A DNA stretch of 64,000 bases from Marinagarivorans cellulosilyticus (GTDB taxonomy: Bacteria; Pseudomonadota; Gammaproteobacteria; Pseudomonadales; Cellvibrionaceae), in NCBI RefSeq assembly GCF_021655555.1, contig NZ_AP023086.1, positions 1,312,001-1,376,000 of the forward strand, given 5' to 3'. Under the pieces are notes generated by a model. That model searched no databases. It was not told the origin of the DNA and was given only the letters and a program-made list of their open reading frames with translations. The translations under genes and the position numbers were made by a program. Numbering within the stretch: position 1 is the first letter of the stretch; each line of letters begins with the position of its first letter. This document shows positions 27,201-35,531 of the stretch, piece after piece.

Positions 27201-30200
27201 ATGGCGGCGAAACTTTCACCACTGAACCCAGCACGGTTGCGCCGAATGCTGAAGTGATTGTCCGTGTAATGTCTGCAGCGGTTGTTAACGAAACAACACA
27301 AGCGACGCTGGATGTGGGTGGTGTAACAGGCGTTTTTAGTGTAACGACTCGCAGCGCAGTGATTAGCAGTAGCTCTTCGGTTGCGGTGAGTAGTTCTGAG
27401 GAAAGCTCAAGCAGCTTAGTAGCCGAAAGCTCTTCCTCGTTGGCTGTTTCTTCTGTTGAGAGTAGTTCTATATCATCAAGCGTAAATACTTCTAGCTCGT
27501 TAATTGCAGATTCAAGTTCTAGTGAAATCGAATCCTCTAGCTCAGTTGAATCTAGCAGTATTGCAAGCTCTAGTAGCCAAGCACCTTTGGTTGACTTTAA
27601 TTTATCGTTGGAATTAGAAAGCTTTGATATTTCTAGCGCCTATGCTCAATTCACTTTGCAGCATGCCGACGGCGCGATAATTGATGAGCTAACATTCACC
27701 GTTAATAACGTAACGCATGAAACTAATTACGCAGGCTTATTGGATGGCAACCGCCTTAGCTTGGGTGATTACGTCGATAGCAATAACATTAATACGGTAA
27801 CTTTTAATGCTGTTAATAGTTTTGAGCAGTCCGAGAGCATTACTTCTCGCTTCTTTTTAGGCTCACAGGCTGACGATGCTTTTGTTGCTGACGCTGAATT
27901 AAATGTATTTGTAGGTTACGAAGGTAGCGATATTTTTACCGGTAATGATCAGCAAAATATTTACTATTACGAGCAGCGACACGGCGCGATTACTATTGAT
28001 GCCGATGCTGCGGCGCAGTCCAATATTTTGCGCTTAGGTTTCTCGTTCAGTTCGCAGAACCTTATGTTCTATCGCTTGGGTGACGATTTAATTATCGAAG
28101 GGGATGCTGCCGGTTCTAGCATTACATTGCTTGCTTGGTTTGATAGTGAGATCGCCCCTGTATTCGATATCTTTTTAGCCGGTGGCGAACCCTTAGAGAT
28201 TTCTGCGGAAGACATTATCACCATGCCAACGCCACCGCTATTATTTTTGGCTTTAACGCCAGAAATGGTCAGCGTAGATGGCGCGGGTAATGTTGTGCTT
28301 GCCGTATCCGTAATGGAAGGCGACCGCCCAATTGTTAGCCTAACGGAAAATCTTAATAACGAAACTGTCGATATTCTTGGGCAACTAGACGAAGGTCTTT
28401 ACCGTTTGGTTTTTGCGCCAGAGAGCTTAGCGGGCGAAAACTTATATACCTTTACCGTAACCGATGATTTTGGGCAGCAGAGCACAGCTACGGCATTATT
28501 GAGTGCCGGCACGGACGAGGCTGATACGTTAAGTGCAGCGGCTGAGCAGAATGCGGTTTATGGCAGCGCAGGAAATGACTCAATTTCTGCGAGTGGTGTT
28601 AACAGTCTTCTTGATGGCGGCCCCGGTAACGATACGCTAACAAGTAATACCGGTATTACTACTTTTATAGTTAATGCCGGTGAAGGCAACGATTTAATTT
28701 ACGGCAACCGTGAAACGGATATTTTACTGTTGAATGTGCCGCGCGAGTCGGTTCGTGTTTTTCGTCAAACCAGTAGTGTTCAAAATCGTGTTCACTTAAA
28801 CATTATTTTGAGTGGCCCCGACGGCGAAGAAAATACCGTTGTGTTGTATAACCAGCTGGGCGAGGCGGGAGACTACACCGGTGTGAGTCGTATTGTCTTT
28901 AGGGAAGGCGAAGATATGCTGCCGGCGGAGATGCGTTTGCTGGCCTTAACCGGCACGGCCGAGGCAGAAACACTGAATGACTATGCCACGGATGACACGT
29001 TAATTGGTCTAGCGGGGAATGACACCTTAAGCGCAACACAAGGTGATGATCGCTTAGAGGGCGGCCTCGGTAACGATACCCTTTATGGTGGCGCGGGTGC
29101 CAACACTTACGTTGTTAATTTAGGTGAAGGCAACGATTTGATTTACGGTAATCGTGAAACGGATATTTTACTGTTAAATGCTCCCTCAAGCTCGGTGACT
29201 ATTCAGCGCGTAACTTCTGGCTCGGGTGAAAATATTCAGTTAGTTTTGAACAATGAAGTTAGTGAGTCATTCGTGACACTTGTTGGTCAACTTGCTGCTG
29301 AAAGTGCCACTTATACCGGTGTAAACCGAGTGGTGTTTTCCGACGAGGTTGTTTGGACTGCTGAGGATTTAGGTGTAAATACTTTGGCTTGCCAAGGTAT
29401 TTTCGAAACGATTAATGGAACACCTGAGGCGGATGAGTTTTTAGGACAGTATTTTGATGAAGAAATTAATGGTGCCGGTGGCGATGACTTATTAAATGGT
29501 GCTGGTGGTTGTGATGTTTTGGATGGCGGCTCGGGTAATGATGAATTACGCGGTGGCGAGGGTGTTGACATCCTTGTCGGTGGTGCAGGCGATGATTTAA
29601 TTATTGGCGGCCCTGGGGATGAAATTCTTACCAGTGATGGCGGCAGCGATATTTACCTGTACCGTTTAGGCGATGGTAACGATGTGATGCGTTATAGCCA
29701 CGGCACCACGGTAACTACGGATACGTTTAAATTCGAAGGTGAAATTGCTTCGCGGCCCTACCGTTTAGTGAAAGTCGGCGATGACCTGTTAATCGATTTT
29801 GACGGCGGTGAAGCGGTCCTCACGTTTGAAAATTATTTTGCGAATGCGGTTTATCAAATTCCGTACTTTCAGTTTGGTGAGGCCGACGCCATTCGCAGCG
29901 GTGCCTTATTAGCGAGTCAGCCGGTTTATTCTTTAGCCTCGCCTAATGGCAGTGAGCATACGGGCTATACCGGCGTTGACTGGATGGAAGGCGGTGCCGG
30001 TGATGACATCTTTGACGGTGGTTCAGGTAATGATGAATTACGCGGTGGTGAAGGCGTCGATACACTGGTGGGTGGTGCTGGTGATGATCTTATTGTGGGC
30101 GGCCCTGGGGATGAAATTCTCACCAGTGATGGCGGCAGCGATATTTACCTGTACCGTTTAGGCGATGGTAACGATGTGATGCGTTATAGCCACGGCAACA

Positions 30201-33200
30201 CAGTGACCAGCGACACGTTTAAATTCGAAGGTGAAATTGCTTCGCGGCCCTACCGTTTAGTGAAAGTCGGCGATGACCTGTTAATCGATTTTGACGGCGG
30301 TGAAGCGGTCCTCACGTTTGAAAATTATTTTGCGAATGCGGCTTATCGAATTCCGTACTTTCAGTTTGGTGAGGCGGAAGCCATTCGCAGCGGTGCCTTA
30401 TTAGCGAGTCAGCCGGTTTATTCTTTAGCCTCGCCTAATGGCAGTGAGCATACGGGCTATACCGGCGTCGATTGGATGGAAGGTGGTGCCGGTGATGACA
30501 CCTTTGATGGCGGCTCGGGTAACGATGAATTACGCGGTGGCGAGGGTGTTGATATCCTTGTCGGTGGTGCAGGCGATGATTTAATTATTGGCGGCCCTGG
30601 GGATGAAATTCTTACCAGTGATGGCGGCAGCGATATTTACCTGTACCGTTTAGGCGATGGTAACGATGTGATGCGTTATAGCCACGGCACCACGGTAACC
30701 ACGGATACATTTAAATTCGAGGGTGAAATTGCTTCGCGGCCTTACCGTTTAGTGAAAGTCGGCGATGACCTGTTAATCGATTTTGACGGTGGTGAAGCGG
30801 TCCTCACGTTTGAAAATTATTTTGCGAATGCGGTTTATCAAATTCCGTACTTTCAGTTTGGTGAGGCGGAAGCCATTCGCAGCGGTGCCTTATTAGCGAG
30901 TCAGCCGGTTTATTCTTTAGCCTCGCCTAATGGCAGTGAGCATACGGGTTATACCGGCGTTGACTGGATGGAAGGTGGTGCCGGTGATGACACCTTTGAC
31001 GGTGGTTCAGGTAACGATGAATTACGCGGTGGCGAGGGTGTTGATATCCTTGTCGGTGGTGCAGGCGATGATCTTATTGTGGGCGGCCCTGGGGATGAAA
31101 TTCTCACCAGTGATGGCGGCAGCGATATTTATCTGTACCGTTTAGGCGATGGTAACGATGTGATGCGTTATAGCCACGGTACCACGGTAACCACGGATAC
31201 ATTTAAATTCGAGGGTGAAATTGCTTCGCGGCCTTACCGTTTAGTGAAAGTCGGCGATGACCTGTTAATCGATTTTGACGGCGGTGAAGCGGTCCTCACG
31301 TTTGAAAATTATTTTGCGAATGCGGTTTATCAAATTCCGTACTTTCAGTTTGGTGAGGCGGAAGCCATTCGCAGTGGTGCCTTATTAGCGAGTCAGCCGG
31401 TTTATTCTTTAGCCTCGCCTAATGGCAGTGAGCATACGGGTTATACCGGCGTTGACTGGATGGAAGGTGGTGCCGGTGATGACACCTTTGATGGTGGTTC
31501 AGGTAACGATGAATTACGCGGTGGCGAGGGTGTTGATATCCTTGTCGGTGGTGCAGGCGATGATTTAATTATTGGCGGCCCAGGGGATGAAATTCTTACC
31601 AGTGATGGCGGCAGCGATATTTACCTGTACCGTTTAGGCGATGGTAACGATGTGATGCGTTATAGCCACGGTACCACGGTAACCACGGATACATTTAAAT
31701 TCGAGGGTGAAATTGCTTCGCGGCCTTACCGTTTAGTGAAAGTCGGCGATGACCTGTTAATCGATTTTGACGGCGGTGAAGCGGTCCTCACGTTTGAAAA
31801 TTATTTTGCGAATGCGGCTTATCGAATTCCGTACTTTCAGTTTGGTGATGGGGAGTTGGTTTCAGGTGCCGAGCTTATTTCTTCTTCTACATTACATGAA
31901 ACCTCCCCCACAACCTGGTCCTACAAAATCATAGACCCCGAAGACTACATAGACCAAGCACTACCCGATTATTCTTCAGTGGAAACCGACTTAACCGAGT
32001 GGGAGCGTGGTGAGGGGCCGTTTGCTAATGCGGATGATCATCCATTGGTGGTCGATACAACATTCCCCGCTAATGCGAATATTATTTGGCCATTAAATAC
32101 CTATTTGTGGGCGCACACGGATGTCACTGTTGCGCAAGGTGATAGGTTGAAATTACGTTATTTGGTCGACAATATCGCTAGTATTTGGGTTAACGGCAAG
32201 TTGTATCCTGCGCGCGTTGGAAGTGAAAATGATGCGGCCGGTATTTTTGAACGCGAGCTGATAATTCCAGCTGAGGATTTGCGTGCGGGTGCGAACAGAA
32301 TAGTTTTATTGGCAGAGGATTACGGTACATACAGTTATGCTCATATGGAAATAACCGTAATTACACCTTCGGAAGCCGAGGCTGCACGGGCGTTATTACT
32401 GGCAAACGCTTGTAAAGGGATTATGCCGAATCAAAGCAGTATTGCTGATCGCGTATCTAACCCCTACGCAAATGCTGAATTTTATTCAGACCCCGATTAC
32501 GCGGCCCGAGTAAATTCAACACAGGAGCAAATGGATGACCCTGTAATGCTAGCGGCGATGGAAATGGTGAAAGGGGAATCTACCGGCATTTGGTTGGATA
32601 GCATGGCAAAACTGTGTGGCGAGCCAACTGATGAACGTATGAATTTACTGGACCACCTTGAAAATGCGCAAGCGCTTGCCGGTGATAAACCGGTTGTAGT
32701 TTCTACGGTAATTTTTAATTTACCGGCGCGTGATTGTGTTTCGGGTAACCACCCAGGTGAATTTGAAGCAACGGAAGAAGGCCTTAAAGGTTACCAAAAT
32801 TATATTGATACGGTAGCGGCGCTAGCAGGGAGTTTTCCTGATTTACGCTTTGTGGCCGCTATTGAACCGGGCGCTTTAGCCTCTACCGTTGAATACGATC
32901 AACCCACAGTGCCCTTTAGTTACTGTGAATATGCTTTTGCCGATGGCATTTACGAGCAAGGGGTGACTTATGCACTGAAGACGCTAGGACAGGTGTCTAA
33001 TATCTATAGCTACTTAGATGCTGGGCATGCGGCTTGGTTGGGGTGGCGTATTGATGCCTTGGCCACTAGAGTAATTGATTGGCTATTTTTAGCTTCGCAA
33101 GATCCACAATCGGATTTTGAGACCGACACAAATTACCAATTAATCAGTGGTCTCGTGACTAACGTTGCCGAATATATTCCCTATGAAGAGCCCTACATAA

Positions 33201-34513
33201 AAGGCTTTGACGAAACAAAACCAAACTTTGGTTTTTATAGTTGGAATGCACACGCAACGGCAAAAAGTTATGCCAATGCGGTACACGATAGTTTATTAGA
33301 AAGAACGCAAACATCGTTCGGTATGATTATTGATTCTTCTCGTAATGGTTGGGGCGGCGAGCGCCGACCGCAATTTGAGGGTACTGATCAAGGTTATCGT
33401 TTAGATCAGCGTCGTGCGCGTTGGCACTGGTGTAACAACTCGCGCGCAGGCTTGGGGAGTTTCCCGCAAGCTAGCCCAGACCCAGAAAATACCAACCTGC
33501 ACGCTTTTTACTGGTTTAAACCACCAGGCGAATCGGATGGTGACGATGCGCCCGTGCGAGAAGGTATTTTTGCCGAATATGAAGTGCCCGTAAAAAGCTG
33601 TACCGAGGAATTTCGTGATGGTCAGTTAAATCCAACACCGTCTAGCCATTGGTTTGATAACCACTTTATTCAGTTAATCGAAAACGCATGGCCGTCTTTA
33701 ATCGAGCCAGCTAAACCCTTAGCGATCGATTTGAGTGTAAGTAATTTGCCGGTTACGGCATTTGACGATGTGATCGTTAATTTTGAGTTGCCAGAAACGT
33801 CAATAGAAAACGTTGATGTGTATCTCAGGGGGGATGAGTTCACGTTATCCGGTGCTGCAGATTGGGAGGGTAGCTTCTTTGAGGTGTCTCTAGCTGATTT
33901 ATTATTTAATAATATTACCCAGTCTCGCGTTCAATTAATGGCGGAAGATGTTAACGGCCAGCGTTATGTTGGGGAATTTTCGCTGGATAATTTTTCTCCT
34001 TTTGTTTCAAGTGAAGGCAGCGATGTTGTCGTTCGCAACAGACAATCTCAAACAGCTGTCACTCAAATACAGGGCTTCGCAGGCGACGATATATTAGTGG
34101 ACTTGCTCAATTCTATAACCATAGATGGCGGCCCAGGTGATGACATATTACAGGGCGCGGATTTGATAGGTGGTGAGGGCAACGACATGTTGATAATGAC
34201 CGGCATCGAAGTTGATCAAAAAGCCGTGGGTGGCCTAGGGGACGATGATTTTTATATCTTCGGTAACTATAGCCAAATGGTGATTCGTGATGACGAGGGT
34301 GTTAACCGCATATTCTTACCGAATGTCGTGCGCGAAGGCTTGCAGTGGTATCAAGGGGAATCTGGTTTAATTGTTGAGTATTACAATGATTCAGATTTTC
34401 CTGAGTTTGAGCTACTCGTAGAAAATTTCTTTTCTGATACGCCGTCTTTTGAAGGGATTTATGTTAATAACGAATTATGGCTTACTCCCGATAGTATTAA
34501 TCAAGCGTTTTAA
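24278..34513 (+). CDS. Giant LRR/RTX surface lipoprotein with GH6 cellulase domain (3411 aa)
   Basis: Lipobox Leu-Ser-Ala-Cys (Cys30). The N-terminal 260 aa parallel the first giant lipoprotein (PKD-like, Calx-beta-like). Ser-rich linker about 257-348. Leucine-rich repeats about 349-507 and 615-921 (unit Leu-Asp-Val-Ser-Ala-Asn-Thr-Ala-Leu-Thr), each followed by a copy of a 90-aa beta domain. Second Ser linker about 1028-1104. RTX/beta region to about 2525, including five near-identical 164-aa units. A jelly-roll-like domain covers about 2530-2700, GH6 about 2710-3140, and a C-terminal RTX-like region follows. GH6 residues are intact: Asp2774 (Trp-Leu-Asp-Ser), Asp2819 (Leu-Pro-Ala-Arg-Asp-Cys) and Asp3087 (Gly-Glu-Ser-Asp-Gly). 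It should hydrolyse beta-1,4-glucan at the cell surface with inversion. No CBM2 or CBM10 is visible. Confidence 0.85.
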   Translation: MRHKMGTSLFDGQSKKLLALLLAPLLLSACNDNQEAQKIDSDNEPTLTVNSSQSSSSTGNQTPELWLTVKEQEYGDSGVVLNLQAGLTDNSRPVVSSWRQVSGPEVVVINPDQLRAAVILPWVEQPTAMAFEITATSNGETIVARQTLVALPLTSRADVINPVVTAENNIVSVNLSTPIAANSVLAVSVGEGTAVEGVDFAAVPTTVTTTDGTLVELPIQILPSARREDVYTKIIMRLPNGGDPIVVTVVIPATVAEEVSAAASSALALSSEAAVSSSNITPSSVVASSSEGGFNVPSSVSPPSSAAASSSANTVSSAEESSVAASSETGVSSSEAISSSSEGIEPPSDDIDFSLFTDAALRACVEATGETKISELTSLVCSSIGVSDASGIEQLTALTVLVLDRNQLTALDVSANTALTLLDVRFSQLSTLDVSANTALTLLYLDSNTLTYIDISANADLTVLHLGGNQLTTLDVSGNTALRELYINDNLIPCSEIEDLITRFSSVVPTDCIKANNPDAFSFTPKTEAELNSTVTSNAITVTGITESVAIAVIGGEYSLDGGETFTTEPGMVAPNAEVIVRVMSAAVVNETTQATLDLGGVVGTFSVTTRSVSDDIDFSLFIDPALRACVEATGVTNISELLDLNCERLDINDATGIEQLTALTTLSLANNNLRSIDVSENIRLTELWLSNNAIFSIDVSANVVLKKLLIQYNELSELDVSNNVELVDLMVDVNNISSIDLTGNNSLVYLFASYNRLSAIDLSANTRLAVLDLIDNSLSAIDVSANTALTRLKLNRNNLTELDLSANMLLSDLDVEHNDQLSKVNLPVSKTLTTIRLNNNSLTEIDLSGIPDVSVLGLSGNELSAVEVSNNTKLTSLGLAYNQLTTIDVSANTVLRSLAIQDNLIPCSGIQDLIARFNLVEGSDCLHSLVPDNFTFNAQLDAELNTPIVSSAITVTGITANVPISILGGEYSLDGGETFTTEPSTVAPNAEVIVRVMSAAVVNETTQATLDVGGVTGVFSVTTRSAVISSSSSVAVSSSEESSSSLVAESSSSLAVSSVESSSISSSVNTSSSLIADSSSSEIESSSSVESSSIASSSSQAPLVDFNLSLELESFDISSAYAQFTLQHADGAIIDELTFTVNNVTHETNYAGLLDGNRLSLGDYVDSNNINTVTFNAVNSFEQSESITSRFFLGSQADDAFVADAELNVFVGYEGSDIFTGNDQQNIYYYEQRHGAITIDADAAAQSNILRLGFSFSSQNLMFYRLGDDLIIEGDAAGSSITLLAWFDSEIAPVFDIFLAGGEPLEISAEDIITMPTPPLLFLALTPEMVSVDGAGNVVLAVSVMEGDRPIVSLTENLNNETVDILGQLDEGLYRLVFAPESLAGENLYTFTVTDDFGQQSTATALLSAGTDEADTLSAAAEQNAVYGSAGNDSISASGVNSLLDGGPGNDTLTSNTGITTFIVNAGEGNDLIYGNRETDILLLNVPRESVRVFRQTSSVQNRVHLNIILSGPDGEENTVVLYNQLGEAGDYTGVSRIVFREGEDMLPAEMRLLALTGTAEAETLNDYATDDTLIGLAGNDTLSATQGDDRLEGGLGNDTLYGGAGANTYVVNLGEGNDLIYGNRETDILLLNAPSSSVTIQRVTSGSGENIQLVLNNEVSESFVTLVGQLAAESATYTGVNRVVFSDEVVWTAEDLGVNTLACQGIFETINGTPEADEFLGQYFDEEINGAGGDDLLNGAGGCDVLDGGSGNDELRGGEGVDILVGGAGDDLIIGGPGDEILTSDGGSDIYLYRLGDGNDVMRYSHGTTVTTDTFKFEGEIASRPYRLVKVGDDLLIDFDGGEAVLTFENYFANAVYQIPYFQFGEADAIRSGALLASQPVYSLASPNGSEHTGYTGVDWMEGGAGDDIFDGGSGNDELRGGEGVDTLVGGAGDDLIVGGPGDEILTSDGGSDIYLYRLGDGNDVMRYSHGNTVTSDTFKFEGEIASRPYRLVKVGDDLLIDFDGGEAVLTFENYFANAAYRIPYFQFGEAEAIRSGALLASQPVYSLASPNGSEHTGYTGVDWMEGGAGDDTFDGGSGNDELRGGEGVDILVGGAGDDLIIGGPGDEILTSDGGSDIYLYRLGDGNDVMRYSHGTTVTTDTFKFEGEIASRPYRLVKVGDDLLIDFDGGEAVLTFENYFANAVYQIPYFQFGEAEAIRSGALLASQPVYSLASPNGSEHTGYTGVDWMEGGAGDDTFDGGSGNDELRGGEGVDILVGGAGDDLIVGGPGDEILTSDGGSDIYLYRLGDGNDVMRYSHGTTVTTDTFKFEGEIASRPYRLVKVGDDLLIDFDGGEAVLTFENYFANAVYQIPYFQFGEAEAIRSGALLASQPVYSLASPNGSEHTGYTGVDWMEGGAGDDTFDGGSGNDELRGGEGVDILVGGAGDDLIIGGPGDEILTSDGGSDIYLYRLGDGNDVMRYSHGTTVTTDTFKFEGEIASRPYRLVKVGDDLLIDFDGGEAVLTFENYFANAAYRIPYFQFGDGELVSGAELISSSTLHETSPTTWSYKIIDPEDYIDQALPDYSSVETDLTEWERGEGPFANADDHPLVVDTTFPANANIIWPLNTYLWAHTDVTVAQGDRLKLRYLVDNIASIWVNGKLYPARVGSENDAAGIFERELIIPAEDLRAGANRIVLLAEDYGTYSYAHMEITVITPSEAEAARALLLANACKGIMPNQSSIADRVSNPYANAEFYSDPDYAARVNSTQEQMDDPVMLAAMEMVKGESTGIWLDSMAKLCGEPTDERMNLLDHLENAQALAGDKPVVVSTVIFNLPARDCVSGNHPGEFEATEEGLKGYQNYIDTVAALAGSFPDLRFVAAIEPGALASTVEYDQPTVPFSYCEYAFADGIYEQGVTYALKTLGQVSNIYSYLDAGHAAWLGWRIDALATRVIDWLFLASQDPQSDFETDTNYQLISGLVTNVAEYIPYEEPYIKGFDETKPNFGFYSWNAHATAKSYANAVHDSLLERTQTSFGMIIDSSRNGWGGERRPQFEGTDQGYRLDQRRARWHWCNNSRAGLGSFPQASPDPENTNLHAFYWFKPPGESDGDDAPVREGIFAEYEVPVKSCTEEFRDGQLNPTPSSHWFDNHFIQLIENAWPSLIEPAKPLAIDLSVSNLPVTAFDDVIVNFELPETSIENVDVYLRGDEFTLSGAADWEGSFFEVSLADLLFNNITQSRVQLMAEDVNGQRYVGEFSLDNFSPFVSSEGSDVVVRNRQSQTAVTQIQGFAGDDILVDLLNSITIDGGPGDDILQGADLIGGEGNDMLIMTGIEVDQKAVGGLGDDDFYIFGNYSQMVIRDDEGVNRIFLPNVVREGLQWYQGESGLIVEYYNDSDFPEFELLVENFFSDTPSFEGIYVNNELWLTPDSINQAF
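29522..31850 (+). repeat. 492-bp tandem repeats inside the GH6 giant gene
   Basis: Units begin at 29522, 30014, 30506, 30998 and 31490, each 492 bp (164 aa), the fifth truncated near 31850 where the jelly-roll domain starts. The DNA is nearly identical between units apart from small patches (for example Asn/Thr and Ala/Val switches), indicating recent amplification or gene conversion. Each encodes several RTX nonapeptides plus a beta segment containing Phe-Glu-Asn-Tyr-Phe-Ala-Asn. Confidence 0.9.
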
Positions 34514-34563
34514 GGCGCTTGCGGTTTGTAAATTGTAGTTTTGTAAACTTGCAGTTACTACGC

Positions 34564-34599
34564 AAAAAAGCTTGTCAGTTAACGCTGATAAGCTTTTTT
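34564..34599 (+). terminator. Terminator after the GH6 giant gene
   Basis: AAAAAAGCTTGTCAG (34564-34578), 6-nt loop, CTGATAAGCTTTTTT (34585-34599): a 15-bp stem with one G-T pair and a T-run on each strand. Confidence 0.9.
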
Positions 34600-34668
34600 A
34601 GTGTTGGCGGTATGAAAGTGTAATGGGCAATAGCTTGGTTCAAATATCGGTAGCGCGGTCTTTACGAG

Positions 34669-34690
34669 AAAGTGCATTTTTAGAAATGCC
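34669..34690. repeat. Dispersed palindromic motif, copy a
   Basis: A 22-nt sequence with core GCATTTTTAGAAATGCC that recurs perfectly, in reverse orientation, at 42954-42975. Related forms occur at 34750-34765, 39523-39538, 43192-43208 and 43798-43815. The core is itself partly self-complementary. Function unknown. Confidence 0.7.
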
Positions 34691-34779
34691 TCAAGATGCT
34701 TGATCTTTAGTTTTCTTAGCTAGCAAGGGTATACTTAGAAACAAACCTAAAGGGCACCTCTAAAGTAAAGGATAGGGCT

Positions 34780-35394
34780 ATGTATCGCATTTTATTAATA
34801 GTAATTATGTATACCGGATTCACCGCGTGCGGTGGTGGAAGTGATTCGGCAACACCGCCAGAAATGCACGCGCTTATAGCGCCCGAGAATATAGCGCTAA
34901 AGTTACAGACCCCTTTACGTGAACACGGTTACAGTAATTTAAGCGCCGCCATTATGGCTGATCAGCAAAGCTATAATGCGTTTATGGATCGTGTTGCTGG
35001 TCAAAGCGGCTGGAATGACAAAGCAAATTTTGTGTCGGTACTGACGAGCACTAATATCGATTTTGATCAGTACAATTTGGTGATATTTCCCTTTTCGGAA
35101 GGTTCAGGCTCTATCGGTATAACGCCACAACTGCCAAGCATCGCTGGAGATAATCTACTTATTGAGATCGAGCGCACAGTGCCGGAGGTTGGTACCGCAG
35201 ACGTCGCTTATTACGCGCTGGTGTATCGTGTGAATAAAACGGTCAAGAAAATTAGCTTTGATAACGGCAAACAACTTGTTGTTCTTGAAAATGTGGCTAG
35301 CGATAAAGTAATGCCACTCAATTGCCAGATATGGACCGATGGGTGTAATACTTGCTCGCGCACTGAGCAGGGGGCGGCGGTGTTTGTACATTAA
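34780..35394 (+). CDS. Small lipoprotein of unknown function
   Basis: 204 aa; signal peptide with lipobox Phe-Thr-Ala-Cys (Cys17) followed by Gly-Gly-Gly. The mature part is a mixed alpha/beta domain (Tyr-Asn-Leu-Val-Ile-Phe-Pro-Phe in the middle). Near the C-terminus is a Cys-rich segment (Cys-Gln-Ile-Trp-Thr-Asp-Gly-Cys-Asn-Thr-Cys), which may form disulfides or bind a metal. I do not recognise the family. A copy of the dispersed motif (34750-34765) sits just upstream of the start. It ends before a hairpin shared with the convergent MarR gene. Confidence 0.65.
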   Translation: MYRILLIVIMYTGFTACGGGSDSATPPEMHALIAPENIALKLQTPLREHGYSNLSAAIMADQQSYNAFMDRVAGQSGWNDKANFVSVLTSTNIDFDQYNLVIFPFSEGSGSIGITPQLPSIAGDNLLIEIERTVPEVGTADVAYYALVYRVNKTVKKISFDNGKQLVVLENVASDKVMPLNCQIWTDGCNTCSRTEQGAAVFVH

Positions 35395-35464
35395 TGGCGT
35401 GCAGTTTGGATACGCCTTCGCGATGCACGGAATGGTTTTAGCGGGGATCGACCGGACCCGAAAA

Positions 35465-35503
35465 TGCCGCTACTGTTGCATTAAAAGCGCAATAATAGCG
35501 GCA
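35465..35503. terminator. Hairpin between lipoprotein and MarR genes
   Basis: Arms at 35465-35479 and 35489-35503 pair over 15 positions with G-T wobbles, giving TGCCGCTA closing GC-rich ends. On the minus strand a TTTT follows, so it best serves the MarR gene. Confidence 0.6.
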
Positions 35504-35531
35504 CTACAAAAACCTTAAATTATCGGGCGCC

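Noticed and set aside
29522..31850. Regular repeats that could suggest a CRISPR-like or minisatellite array
   Set aside because: The period is 492 bp, in frame, and encodes continuous protein; there are no short repeat/spacer units.
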